64,000 nucleotides of DNA, from positions 1 through 64,000 of the forward strand of contig JALHPZ010000018.1 of NCBI GenBank assembly GCA_022842245.1. Reading direction: 5' to 3'. The position numbers and the translations under genes are program-made. The DNA is from Gemmataceae bacterium (GTDB lineage: Bacteria > Planctomycetota > Planctomycetia > Gemmatales > Gemmataceae). This document shows positions 41,526 through 49,612 of this stretch, in pieces. How positions within the stretch are numbered: the stretch's first letter is position 1; each line of letters begins with the position of its first letter. The notes below the pieces were generated by a model. The model did no database searches, was not told the origin of the DNA, and saw only the letters and a list, made by a program, of their open reading frames with translations.

Positions 41526-43997
41526 ATGACCGTCCGCCCCGCCCGCGTGGGATTGCTGGCACTGGCGTTGATCGTGGCCGCATACGCCGTTCGCGACGTA
41601 TCCGCCGGCGAATCGCCTATCGGCAAGACCGTGGCGGACATCGTCCCTGTCAATAATCGTCTGCATCCGAAGGAACATATACTCGGCCAGATGAAGACAC
41701 GCGTCGGTAAGCCTTACGACGACGCTACCATCAACGAGGACGTCCGCCGCCTGATCGCCACCAAATGGTTCGCCCCCGGCGGCGTGCAGATCGAGACCTC
41801 CGTCTCGAACGACGGCAAGGTCACGGTCTACGTCCAGGTCGTCGAACTCAACAACGTCGTCCGCGAAGTGAAGTTCGTCGGCGCCCAGCACATCGGTAAC
41901 GACACGCTCCTGCAACTCACCGGCATTCGCAAAGGGAGTGCACTGAACCCCGCGTTCAATGAAGCCGCTGCGCAGATCATCGAAAACAAATTGAAGGAAG
42001 ACGGCCGCGCCTACGCCACCTGTCGTGTGATCGAGGGGATGAAGGTCGAAGATACGCGCGTCGTCTTCCAGATCGTCGAGGGGCCGAAGGTGAAGGTCAG
42101 CCGCGTCTCGATACGCGGCTGCAAGCAGACGTCGTCGGGTCGCGTAGCCACGCAACTCACGATCTCGGCGCCGGTGTACGGCCTCGTGCGATTCCTCAAC
42201 GACAAGTACAACCCGATGCAGGTGGAAGACGACAAAAAGAAGGTGATGAACTACTTCCACAAACTTGGCTACCTCGAAGCCCGCGTGACGGAGGAAATCA
42301 TTCCGTCCCGCGACTTGAGCAGCGTGGAAGTCATTTTCCACGTGGACGAAGGCCCAATCTACACCGTCCGCGAAATCCGGATGGAAGGGAACAAACTCTA
42401 CCCAACCGAAGTTCTCCGCAAGCTCGTCGATCTTCAGGTGGGTGGCCATTACGACCGCGACAAGATCCAGAACGACAGCACGAGGATCAAGAACTACTAC
42501 GGATATCGGGGATATTTCGTTCTCTGCGAGGAGCAGTGGGTGGCAGTGGCGGGCCAACCGGGCAAGGTCGACGTGACCTACCAGATCCTGGAACCCGGAC
42601 CGCGCGATCCCGAGGCGGCGGCGTCGAAGCTGCCGCCGGTACGCCGGGTGGCGCACCAGGTGCCGCTGGACGAGCGTCCGCCGGCGCGGGAGCCGGACCG
42701 GATCGGTCGGATCGAGATCCGCGGCAATGAAGTGACGATGGAAAGCGTGATCCGCAACGAACTGGGCATGGCCGGCCTGCGCGAGGGGCAGATTCTCCAG
42801 TATCCGTCCATCGAGGTGGCGCGGCTGAACCTCTTCCGCCGTGGCATCTTCGACATGGAATCGCCGCCGTCCGTCGAAGTCCGGCAGAGCGAAGTCGACA
42901 GCACATTCAAGGATATCGTCGTCACGGTGAAGGAGACGCGAACCGGGCAGTTCCTGCTCGGCGGGGCGGTGAACTCGAACTCCGGTCTGACGGGGAATAT
43001 CGCGATCAACGAACGGAACTTCGATCTCCTGCGGTTCCCGACCAGTTTGGACGACTTCCTGAACGGCCGGGCGTTCCGCGGAGCCGGGCAGGAACTGCGC
43101 ATCCAGGCCCAGCCGGGGGCGATTTTCCAGAATTACTCGATTACCTTCCGCGAACCGTACCTGTTCAACTCGAACTACGGCCTGAGCACCAGCGCGTACT
43201 ACTTCAATCGTGGATACGCCGAGTACGATGAGGACCGAGTCGGTGCCCGCATCTCGCTCGACCGCCGGCTCGACCCGATCTGGCGCGCGTCCTTCACGAC
43301 CCGCATCGAAGGCGTGAATGTCAAGCGCTTGCCGGGCGACGCACCGGACTCGATCCGCCGCGACGAAGGCCAGTCGACCGTGCTCGGCCTGCGCCCCGGC
43401 ATCACCCGCGACACCCGCGACAGCTACATCTTCCCCACGAGCGGCAGCGTGCTCGATCTCGCCTACGAGCAGGTCCTCGGCGACTACACCGTGCCGATCG
43501 GCACCGCCGAGTTCACCAAGTTCTTCAGCAGCGAGTTCCTCCAGCGGCGCGACGGCAGCGGCAAGCACGTCTTGGCCGTCCGCAGCCAGATTTCCGCGAC
43601 CAGCGACGACGCGCCGATCTTCGAACGCTTCTTCGCCGGCGGCTTCCGCAGCATCCGCGGCTTCAGCTTCCGCGGCATGGGGCCGGTCGACACGTCCGTG
43701 TTCGGCAACCGCTACTTCACGGGTGGTTCGTTCTCGTTCCTCAACACGCTGGAATACCAGATTCCGCTCAACGCCAAGGATTCGCTGTTCTTCGTGACGT
43801 TCCTCGACCACGGCACAGTCGAACGCTCCATTTCGATCAAGGACTATCGCGTGTCGGCCGGCTTCGGCTTCCGCGTGGGCATTCCGGCGCTCGGCCCCGT
43901 GCCCGTCGCCTTCGACTTCGCCTTCCCGCTCAACAAGACCGAAGGCGACAACCGGCAGGTCTTCGCGTTCTACATCGGCCTCTTCGGCGGTCAGTAA
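41526..43997 (+). CDS. bamA: Outer-membrane protein assembly factor BamA
   Basis: The 823-residue protein has a signal peptide (about 27 residues), five POTRA domains (about residues 28-105, 106-185, 186-275, 276-355 and 395-475) and a C-terminal Omp85 barrel. The first four POTRAs run consecutively; about 40 residues rich in Pro/Arg/Glu separate the fourth from the fifth. The barrel carries the lid-lock motif Ser-Ile-Arg-Gly-Phe-Ser-Phe-Arg-Gly-Met-Gly and ends in an aromatic-poor strand. BamA inserts beta-barrel proteins into the outer membrane. Its presence supports a diderm planctomycete. Typical proteobacterial BamA is about 800 residues, so length agrees. Confidence 0.92.
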   Translation: MTVRPARVGLLALALIVAAYAVRDVSAGESPIGKTVADIVPVNNRLHPKEHILGQMKTRVGKPYDDATINEDVRRLIATKWFAPGGVQIETSVSNDGKVTVYVQVVELNNVVREVKFVGAQHIGNDTLLQLTGIRKGSALNPAFNEAAAQIIENKLKEDGRAYATCRVIEGMKVEDTRVVFQIVEGPKVKVSRVSIRGCKQTSSGRVATQLTISAPVYGLVRFLNDKYNPMQVEDDKKKVMNYFHKLGYLEARVTEEIIPSRDLSSVEVIFHVDEGPIYTVREIRMEGNKLYPTEVLRKLVDLQVGGHYDRDKIQNDSTRIKNYYGYRGYFVLCEEQWVAVAGQPGKVDVTYQILEPGPRDPEAAASKLPPVRRVAHQVPLDERPPAREPDRIGRIEIRGNEVTMESVIRNELGMAGLREGQILQYPSIEVARLNLFRRGIFDMESPPSVEVRQSEVDSTFKDIVVTVKETRTGQFLLGGAVNSNSGLTGNIAINERNFDLLRFPTSLDDFLNGRAFRGAGQELRIQAQPGAIFQNYSITFREPYLFNSNYGLSTSAYYFNRGYAEYDEDRVGARISLDRRLDPIWRASFTTRIEGVNVKRLPGDAPDSIRRDEGQSTVLGLRPGITRDTRDSYIFPTSGSVLDLAYEQVLGDYTVPIGTAEFTKFFSSEFLQRRDGSGKHVLAVRSQISATSDDAPIFERFFAGGFRSIRGFSFRGMGPVDTSVFGNRYFTGGSFSFLNTLEYQIPLNAKDSLFFVTFLDHGTVERSISIKDYRVSAGFGFRVGIPALGPVPVAFDFAFPLNKTEGDNRQVFAFYIGLFGGQ

Positions 43998-44045
43998 GAT
44001 GGCTTCGGCGGATCGGGATCGCCCGGTCCGCCCGGAGGCTCGCCT

Positions 44046-44699
44046 ATGCTCATCGCCCAACTTCCCGCGAACATCTTCGACGAAGTCCTCGCGAAACTCC
44101 CGTCCCTCATCGCGGGTGGCCTCATCTCGATCCTGTCGTTCATGCTCGGCCGCTGGTGGGGCCGCTGGAAGGCGGGCCGCGAGTGGAAGAAGAAAGAGTT
44201 CTTCAACCGGATCATCGTCAGCCTGAACATCTTCGCCGACGACTACCTGAAAATTCGCACTGTGATGGAAGACTCGCTCGAAAAGGTCTTTCTCAACCAA
44301 GTGGCGATCGACAAGGTCCTCAAGGCGGCGAAGGCGTGTACGGCCGATGCGCCGATCCTTCCCATCGAGAAGGCCGATCGCTGGTACCTGCTGAACTTCG
44401 CTCTAAACGAGGTAGCTGAGCGCTTCGCCGAAGGGCAGGTGCGGCAGGACGCGGGACTGCCGGTCACGAAGGTGAAATACGCACTGTTCCTGACCTGCGA
44501 ACTGGTGGGTGAAGAGCGTATCCGCAAGATCCGCGCAATGCTCCTCCGCGAGGAGTTGTTGCGGAACTTCCCGTACCTAACGACGCTTCCGAAGCTCGAG
44601 AACCCCTGGCACGAGGATCGGATCAAGACGCTGCGGCAGGCGGTCGCGCTGTATGCAAAGGAACCGGATCATTTCCTGATGTTGGAAGTCTGCGTGTGA
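44046..44699 (+). CDS. Membrane-anchored protein of unknown function
   Basis: The 217-residue product follows bamA by 48 bases on the same strand and may be cotranscribed. One hydrophobic helix (about residues 20-38) is followed by a basic Gly-Arg-Trp-Trp-Gly-Arg-Trp-Lys stretch, so the rest should be cytoplasmic. That part is helical with no recognised motif. I do not recognise the family. Proximity to bamA alone does not show a role in outer-membrane assembly. Confidence 0.55.
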   Translation: MLIAQLPANIFDEVLAKLPSLIAGGLISILSFMLGRWWGRWKAGREWKKKEFFNRIIVSLNIFADDYLKIRTVMEDSLEKVFLNQVAIDKVLKAAKACTADAPILPIEKADRWYLLNFALNEVAERFAEGQVRQDAGLPVTKVKYALFLTCELVGEERIRKIRAMLLREELLRNFPYLTTLPKLENPWHEDRIKTLRQAVALYAKEPDHFLMLEVCV

Positions 44700-44765
44700 T
44701 GTTGGTTGTACACGGCCGATTGAAGACAGCGTTGTCGCTGAATGTTGGAACAGGACAGAAGAGAG

Positions 44766-44846
44766 TGGCCAAGGTGGGACTCGAACCCACACGTATTGCT
44801 ACGCTCGATTTTGAGTCGAGTGCGTCTGCCATTCCGCCACTTGGCC
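44766..44846 (-). tRNA. tRNA-Leu (anticodon CAA)
   Basis: The minus strand folds into a complete cloverleaf: seven-base acceptor stem GGCCAAG/CTTGGCC with discriminator A, a D arm with Gly-rich loop, anticodon stem CTCGA/TCGAG with loop CTCAAAA (anticodon CAA, reading UUG), a long variable arm with stem CGTA/TACG, and a TPsiC arm GTGGG-TTCGAGT-CCCAC. The long variable arm and A73 identify leucine. The 3' CCA is not encoded, so a CCA-adding enzyme is needed. Confidence 0.95.
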
Positions 44847-44853
44847 CTTCGAT

Positions 44854-44882
44854 AACCTACGTTGAGACCGACACGCGGGCAA
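44854..44882 (-). promoter_or_regulatory. Candidate promoter of tRNA-Leu
   Basis: On the minus strand TTGCCC (44882-44877) and TAGGTT (44859-44854) are 17 bases apart, and the tRNA 5' end lies eight bases downstream of the -10 box. Each hexamer matches consensus only in part, but the spacing and position are right for a tRNA promoter. Confidence 0.35.
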
Positions 44883-44966
44883 GCCGGAGGTTCGTCTTGA
44901 CCGCGCCCGATCGAATGTGACAATCTGACGATAGAAACCGGATTTCCTCCGACTGGTGTAATCGCC

Positions 44967-47240
44967 ATGGACTCGGCCGCGCTGGATCGACCCGCCGAAC
45001 CCCGCCGCCTCTGGCAGCTTCCGACTTTCCTGCTCGGACTGGCCGCACTCTACGGCGCTTACCGCTACGTGCCGATTCCCAGTCATGCTCCGGTCGCCGG
45101 TCCGTCGGCCGATCTGGCGGAATTGCGGGCGGTGCTGGAACGGAAGCCGTTCGATGCCGCGGCCATTGAACCGTTATTACGCAATCTCGCAATCGCGGAG
45201 CGGACGGACACGCCGACCAATTTCGCCATCGGCAGCGGGTATGTCGCACTGGCGAATCTGACACCCGGCGAGAACACCGAACATTGGATCGCGGCCGCCC
45301 ACGCGTTTGCGAAATGCGACGCACGGCAGCTTGATCGGTCGGCCGACGCGGCCTTACTGTCCTACCGCTTCGCGTTGGCGCAGGCCGCGACGGGCACCGG
45401 AGTGCCGGCGGAGCTTGTGCATCATCTGGTCGCGCCGCCTCCGCCGGGTGAGGAATGCCCGGAAAGATCCCGCCTGATCGCGGAAACGGCGCTCCGACTT
45501 GTGCCGCCGGACCGCGCGCTCGCCAAGGAGCAGTTCGCCAAATACCTCGGTGGAGCAAACAAGGCGTCGTCGGCTTCCATCGCTCGCTGCAAGCTGGAAC
45601 TGGCTCAACTCCACCGCGCGGATCGAGAGGTGGAGCCGGCGCGGGCCTGGCTGAAGGATATCGGAACGTCTGCACCGCCCGACGTTCTTGCCCGGGCGAA
45701 GGTTCAACTGGGTCAGTTGGCCCTCGATGAAAAGAAATGGTCGGAAGCGACCGCCCATCTGGAATCGGCACTGGCCTCGACCGGACTGCCGACGGCGGAC
45801 CGCGCGTCGATTCGTTTTCTGATCGGCCTTGCTCATTTCCGCTCCGGAAACGACGCGGCCGCGGCGCCGTTCCTGCTTCAGGTCGCCAACGAACCCGGCT
45901 CGATCGGCGGAGCGGCAGCGATGAAACTCGCGGAAATCCGGAACCGTGATCCGAAAGCGACGTCGCGGGGGGAAGCGGCCGATTGGTTGGAAAAGGCTGT
46001 CTCGCAAGCAAGTGCGAACGGAGAGCACCTTCAGGCGACGGAGCTGCGGGCGATCTTTGAGGATGTCATCAAGGCGAGCAATGCCGAGGGGGATTTTTCG
46101 ACCGCGCTGCGGGCGGCGACGGCGTATGCCAAAGTGGCCGAGGGGCGTGCTGACCGCAAACATCGGGCCGAGATCGACGAGCGCTGGGCGAACGCGTTGT
46201 TGAAGACCAATCCGTCGACAGCGAAGCCAAAATTCCTCGAAGCCGCAAACGAGTACGCCGCCCTCGCGGAGGAGTCGACGGCCGCCGAGTTGAAGGCCGG
46301 ATATCGCCGCCGCGCGGCGTTCCAGTTCCAACGTGCCGGCGAAAACTCCAGAGCGCTCGAACTCATCGACCGAAACGTGACCGCGAAGGATCTGACCGAG
46401 GAACTGCTTGGTCAGGCGTGGCTGGACCGAGCCGATCTGTTGCCGGGCGATCGACCAGCGGAGATCGAGGAGGCCCTGCGAAAGGCGGTCGCGCTACCCG
46501 GCGCGGCCGCGGCCCCCGCGCGGTTCAAACTCGCCGTTAGCTATGTCAAACGCGGGCAGGCGCAACTGGCGAAGGAAACGACCGCGGAGGTGCGCCGAGA
46601 GGCCGAATCGACCGCGAAGCTCGGCCGCGATATGCTCGCGCAACTCGCCGACGCCTCGATCGTTTCCGATGCAACGACCCATGAACACGCTCTCTTCGAA
46701 CTGGGTCGGCTGGCGATGTTGGACCGCGACCTCGCCGAGGCCGAGGCCCGGCTCCGCAAGCAACTGACACTCTACCCGGCGGGCGAACAGGCGGACAACG
46801 CCCGCCTCTGGCTGGCGAGCGCCCTGCTCGCCAAAGCGCAGGCTGATGGCGCCGTCGCCAACAAGGCTCGCTCCGAGGCGCTCGTTCAACTCCGGGGACT
46901 GGCGAAATCCAGCGATTCGTTCCTGCGCACCTGGGGTGAAATCTGGCAAGCGAACACGCTACTCCAGATGGGGGATGCGGCCGCGACGATCCCGCTTTGC
47001 CAGGAACTGATGGCCAAGCACACGGGTACTCTTGAAGAACTCGTACTCGGCAAGCTGCTCATCCACGCCTACCTGACCGCAACGCCGGCGAACGTGGCGG
47101 AAGCCAAGCGGACGTATGCCCGGATGGAGGAATTGTTCGCGAAGCTGCCGCGCGAATCCTATCGCTCCGACGCGGAGTATTCCTTCGACCACTGGAAGAC
47201 CGAGATGCCGCGTTTGAAGGAATTGGTGGCGAACCGGTAG
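44967..47240 (+). CDS. Membrane-anchored TPR protein
   Basis: The 757-residue protein has one N-terminal transmembrane helix (about residues 18-35), with Arg before it, so the bulk is outside the cytoplasm. The rest is a long series of TPR-type helices with Ala-rich packing (for example Trp-Ile-Ala-Ala-Ala-His-Ala-Phe and Ala-Arg-Leu-Trp-Leu-Ala-Ser-Ala-Leu-Leu). No enzymatic motif is seen. Such proteins commonly act as scaffolds in the planctomycete envelope. It ends at a perfect hairpin and is convergent with recQ. The start ATG at 44967 is the first Met before the membrane helix. Confidence 0.72.
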   Translation: MDSAALDRPAEPRRLWQLPTFLLGLAALYGAYRYVPIPSHAPVAGPSADLAELRAVLERKPFDAAAIEPLLRNLAIAERTDTPTNFAIGSGYVALANLTPGENTEHWIAAAHAFAKCDARQLDRSADAALLSYRFALAQAATGTGVPAELVHHLVAPPPPGEECPERSRLIAETALRLVPPDRALAKEQFAKYLGGANKASSASIARCKLELAQLHRADREVEPARAWLKDIGTSAPPDVLARAKVQLGQLALDEKKWSEATAHLESALASTGLPTADRASIRFLIGLAHFRSGNDAAAAPFLLQVANEPGSIGGAAAMKLAEIRNRDPKATSRGEAADWLEKAVSQASANGEHLQATELRAIFEDVIKASNAEGDFSTALRAATAYAKVAEGRADRKHRAEIDERWANALLKTNPSTAKPKFLEAANEYAALAEESTAAELKAGYRRRAAFQFQRAGENSRALELIDRNVTAKDLTEELLGQAWLDRADLLPGDRPAEIEEALRKAVALPGAAAAPARFKLAVSYVKRGQAQLAKETTAEVRREAESTAKLGRDMLAQLADASIVSDATTHEHALFELGRLAMLDRDLAEAEARLRKQLTLYPAGEQADNARLWLASALLAKAQADGAVANKARSEALVQLRGLAKSSDSFLRTWGEIWQANTLLQMGDAAATIPLCQELMAKHTGTLEELVLGKLLIHAYLTATPANVAEAKRTYARMEELFAKLPRESYRSDAEYSFDHWKTEMPRLKELVANR

Positions 47241-47248
47241 CCACGACG

Positions 47249-47272
47249 AACCCCGGCCGATCGGCCGGGGTT
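47249..47272. terminator. Bidirectional hairpin between the TPR gene and recQ
   Basis: Ten-base perfect arms AACCCCGGCC/GGCCGGGGTT flank GATC, making a fully palindromic 24-mer. It sits eight bases after the TPR gene stop and 39 bases from the end of convergent recQ, so it can serve both genes. T tracts are poor. Confidence 0.65.
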
Positions 47273-47311
47273 CCGCATTCAATTATTCTCACGCTCGGAT
47301 TCGCCCTCAGA

Positions 47312-49504
47312 TTACAGGGCTTTTCGTGACTCCAGAAATGCAATCACGATTCGGATGGATTCGTAATCCACTTCTTCGTTGAGCGCCAGGAAAATCGGTT
47401 TCAGCCGGCCGGTGCCGAGTTGCTCTGCCGCGGCGGCCACGCGCTCGCACACCGCCTCCGGCACCCAGTGGAAAATCGATTCCGGCTTATCCCGCAGGAT
47501 GAATTCCGCCAGATGGTCCGCGAGGGTGGCCCGCGTGAGCTTGGTGCGGTGCAGCACGTCCTCGATCGCCGCGCCGTCGCGGAAGAGGGCGAAGGACATC
47601 TGTTTGGCTGCCGATATTTTCGCCGACGGCGGGGACGACGAACGAGCTTCGCGCGAGGGATTCAGGTCGGTCGCGAGGCCGCGCTCGCGAGCGAAGTTGG
47701 CGATTGTCTTGAGGAACGCGTCGCCGAAATCGCGCAGCTTCACGTCGCCGACGCCGCTGACGAGCCGCATCCGATCCGGTGTCGTCGGTCGAACGCGGGC
47801 GAACTCCGCGAGCGTGGCATCGGTAAAGATCTGATAGGGCGGCACGCTCAAGCGAATCGCGTTCTGCCGCCGGAGTTGCCTTAGGACTTCGAACAATTCC
47901 GGGTCGCTGTCGGCCGGGAGCGTGCCCTTTTCGGGCCTCGCCGTCGAGGGCGTCGCGCGCTGGATCAGCTTCACCGTCTGTTGGCCCTTCATGATCGCCC
48001 ACGACGTCGGCGTGAGTTGAAGGACCGGATACTGCCCTTCCGATTGCGACAGTGCCCCCTGACCGACAAGTTGGAAGACGTAGTCGCGCAATTCCGGTTT
48101 CTCCATCGTCCTGAGCAGACCATACGTGCTCAAGGAATCGTGCCCCCGCGAGCGGATCGCTTCCGTGGATGCCCCGCGCAGCACGTCGATCACGTGGTTC
48201 GCGCCGAATCCCTCCTTCACGCGCGCCACACACGAAAGGATCTTCTGCGCCAGCAGGGTCGCCTCCGGGACGTCTTCGGTGTCGCCCAGGCAGATGTCGC
48301 ACGCGCCACAGTTCGGCTTGTCGTAGTTCTGCCCGAAGTGGTTCACGAGCGCCCGGTGCCGGCAAACGGCTCCACTCGCGTATCGCGCCATGATCTCCAG
48401 TTGTTGCTTCGTGGCCTGGAGTTGTTCCGGTGGAACATTCGCCTCGGTGGCGGATTTCTCCTTGATGCGTTTGAGCGCCATCACGTCGGCCAGCGAGAAC
48501 ATAAGGACGCATTCGCTCGGCAGCCCGTCGCGCCCGGCGCGGCCCGTCTCCTGCTGGTAGTGCTCGATCGACTGCGGCACGCAGGCGTGGATGACGAATC
48601 GTACGTTCGAGCGGTCGATCCCCATACCGAACGCGATCGTCGCCACCACGATATCCGCGGATTCATCGGAAAAAGCGTCGTGCGAGCGCTTGCGGTCCTC
48701 CGTGCTCATGCCGGCGTGGTACGGCACGGCCTTGTAGTTCGCCCGGCGCAACGCGTCGGTTGTCGCGTCGACGTCGGCGCGACGAAGGCAATACACAATG
48801 CCGGCCTCGTTCCGGTGCCGGTCGAGCACGTCGCGGATTTGCGAAATCACGTCCGTCTGGGGTAGGACGCGGTATGTGAGGTTCGGCCGGTCGAAGTTGC
48901 CGACAAGAATTTCGGGATCGTAAAGGTTCAGCTGCGCCGCGATGTCGGTGCGGACTTGCTCCGTGGCCGTGGCGGTGAAGGCGTGCACGGCGGCACCGGG
49001 GAAGAACTCGCGGAGACGGGCCAGCATGCGGTATTCGGGCCGGAAATCGTGGCCCCAGTGCGAAATGCAATGCGCCTCGTCGATGGCGATGGCGTTCGCG
49101 CCGGCGGCAAGCAGCAGTTGGTGTGTGGCGGTGTTGACGAGTCGTTCCGGCGACACGAACGCGAGCCGCGTTTCACCGGATCGGATTGCGGCAATGGCGG
49201 TGTTCCACTGATCCGTGGTCAGCGAACTGTCGAGGCGGACGGCGGCGATGCCGTTGCGGGCAAGGCCGTCGACTTGATCCTTCATGAGGGCGATCAGCGG
49301 AGACACAACGACGGTCAGCCCGCCCCGTACGAGCGCGGGGGCCTGGTAGCACAGCGATTTTCCACCACCGGTCGGGAGCACGACGAGCGAATCGCGCCCG
49401 GCGAGAGCGGCGCGCATCGCATCGGTCTGGAGGGGGCGCAGTTCGCGGAAACCCCAATGTCTCGCGATGGCGGAAAGCAGTTCCTGCGGCAGTTCGCTGC
49501 GCAT
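47312..49504 (-). CDS. recQ: ATP-dependent DNA helicase RecQ
   Basis: The 730-residue protein shows the superfamily-2 helicase motifs: Leu-Pro-Thr-Gly-Gly-Gly-Lys-Ser (I), Asp-Glu-Ala-His (II), Thr-Ala-Thr (III) and Gln-Glu-Thr-Gly-Arg-Ala-Gly-Arg-Asp-Gly (VI). A RecQ-type zinc site follows (Cys in Val-Cys-Arg-His, Asn-Cys-Gly-Ala-Cys-Asp-Ile-Cys), then RQC and HRDC domains and a C-terminal RpnI-like helical extension. It unwinds DNA 3' to 5' in repair and recombination. The ATG at 49504 begins just ahead of the helicase core; the longer frame to 49618 would run into the divergent ATPase gene region. Confidence 0.95.
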   Translation of the reverse strand: MRSELPQELLSAIARHWGFRELRPLQTDAMRAALAGRDSLVVLPTGGGKSLCYQAPALVRGGLTVVVSPLIALMKDQVDGLARNGIAAVRLDSSLTTDQWNTAIAAIRSGETRLAFVSPERLVNTATHQLLLAAGANAIAIDEAHCISHWGHDFRPEYRMLARLREFFPGAAVHAFTATATEQVRTDIAAQLNLYDPEILVGNFDRPNLTYRVLPQTDVISQIRDVLDRHRNEAGIVYCLRRADVDATTDALRRANYKAVPYHAGMSTEDRKRSHDAFSDESADIVVATIAFGMGIDRSNVRFVIHACVPQSIEHYQQETGRAGRDGLPSECVLMFSLADVMALKRIKEKSATEANVPPEQLQATKQQLEIMARYASGAVCRHRALVNHFGQNYDKPNCGACDICLGDTEDVPEATLLAQKILSCVARVKEGFGANHVIDVLRGASTEAIRSRGHDSLSTYGLLRTMEKPELRDYVFQLVGQGALSQSEGQYPVLQLTPTSWAIMKGQQTVKLIQRATPSTARPEKGTLPADSDPELFEVLRQLRRQNAIRLSVPPYQIFTDATLAEFARVRPTTPDRMRLVSGVGDVKLRDFGDAFLKTIANFARERGLATDLNPSREARSSSPPSAKISAAKQMSFALFRDGAAIEDVLHRTKLTRATLADHLAEFILRDKPESIFHWVPEAVCERVAAAAEQLGTGRLKPIFLALNEEVDYESIRIVIAFLESRKAL

Positions 49505-49612
49505 CCAACGGCTCCCTTCGAACTCTGCCCAGTTTAGCGAATTCACGGTTCCATAACGGAGTCCGAATAAGATGACCGTCCCCGAACGCCCGTGCGATCC
49601 ATCCGGCCGACC

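Noticed and set aside
41334..44300. 988-codon open frame on the minus strand opposite bamA
   Set aside because: It is the antisense shadow of bamA in GC-rich DNA; the product is low-complexity and the plus strand encodes a clear POTRA-barrel protein.
44766..44846. Possible tRNA-Ser, because of the long variable arm
   Set aside because: The anticodon loop gives CAA and the discriminator is A, which fit leucine; serine tRNAs have a G discriminator and other anticodons.
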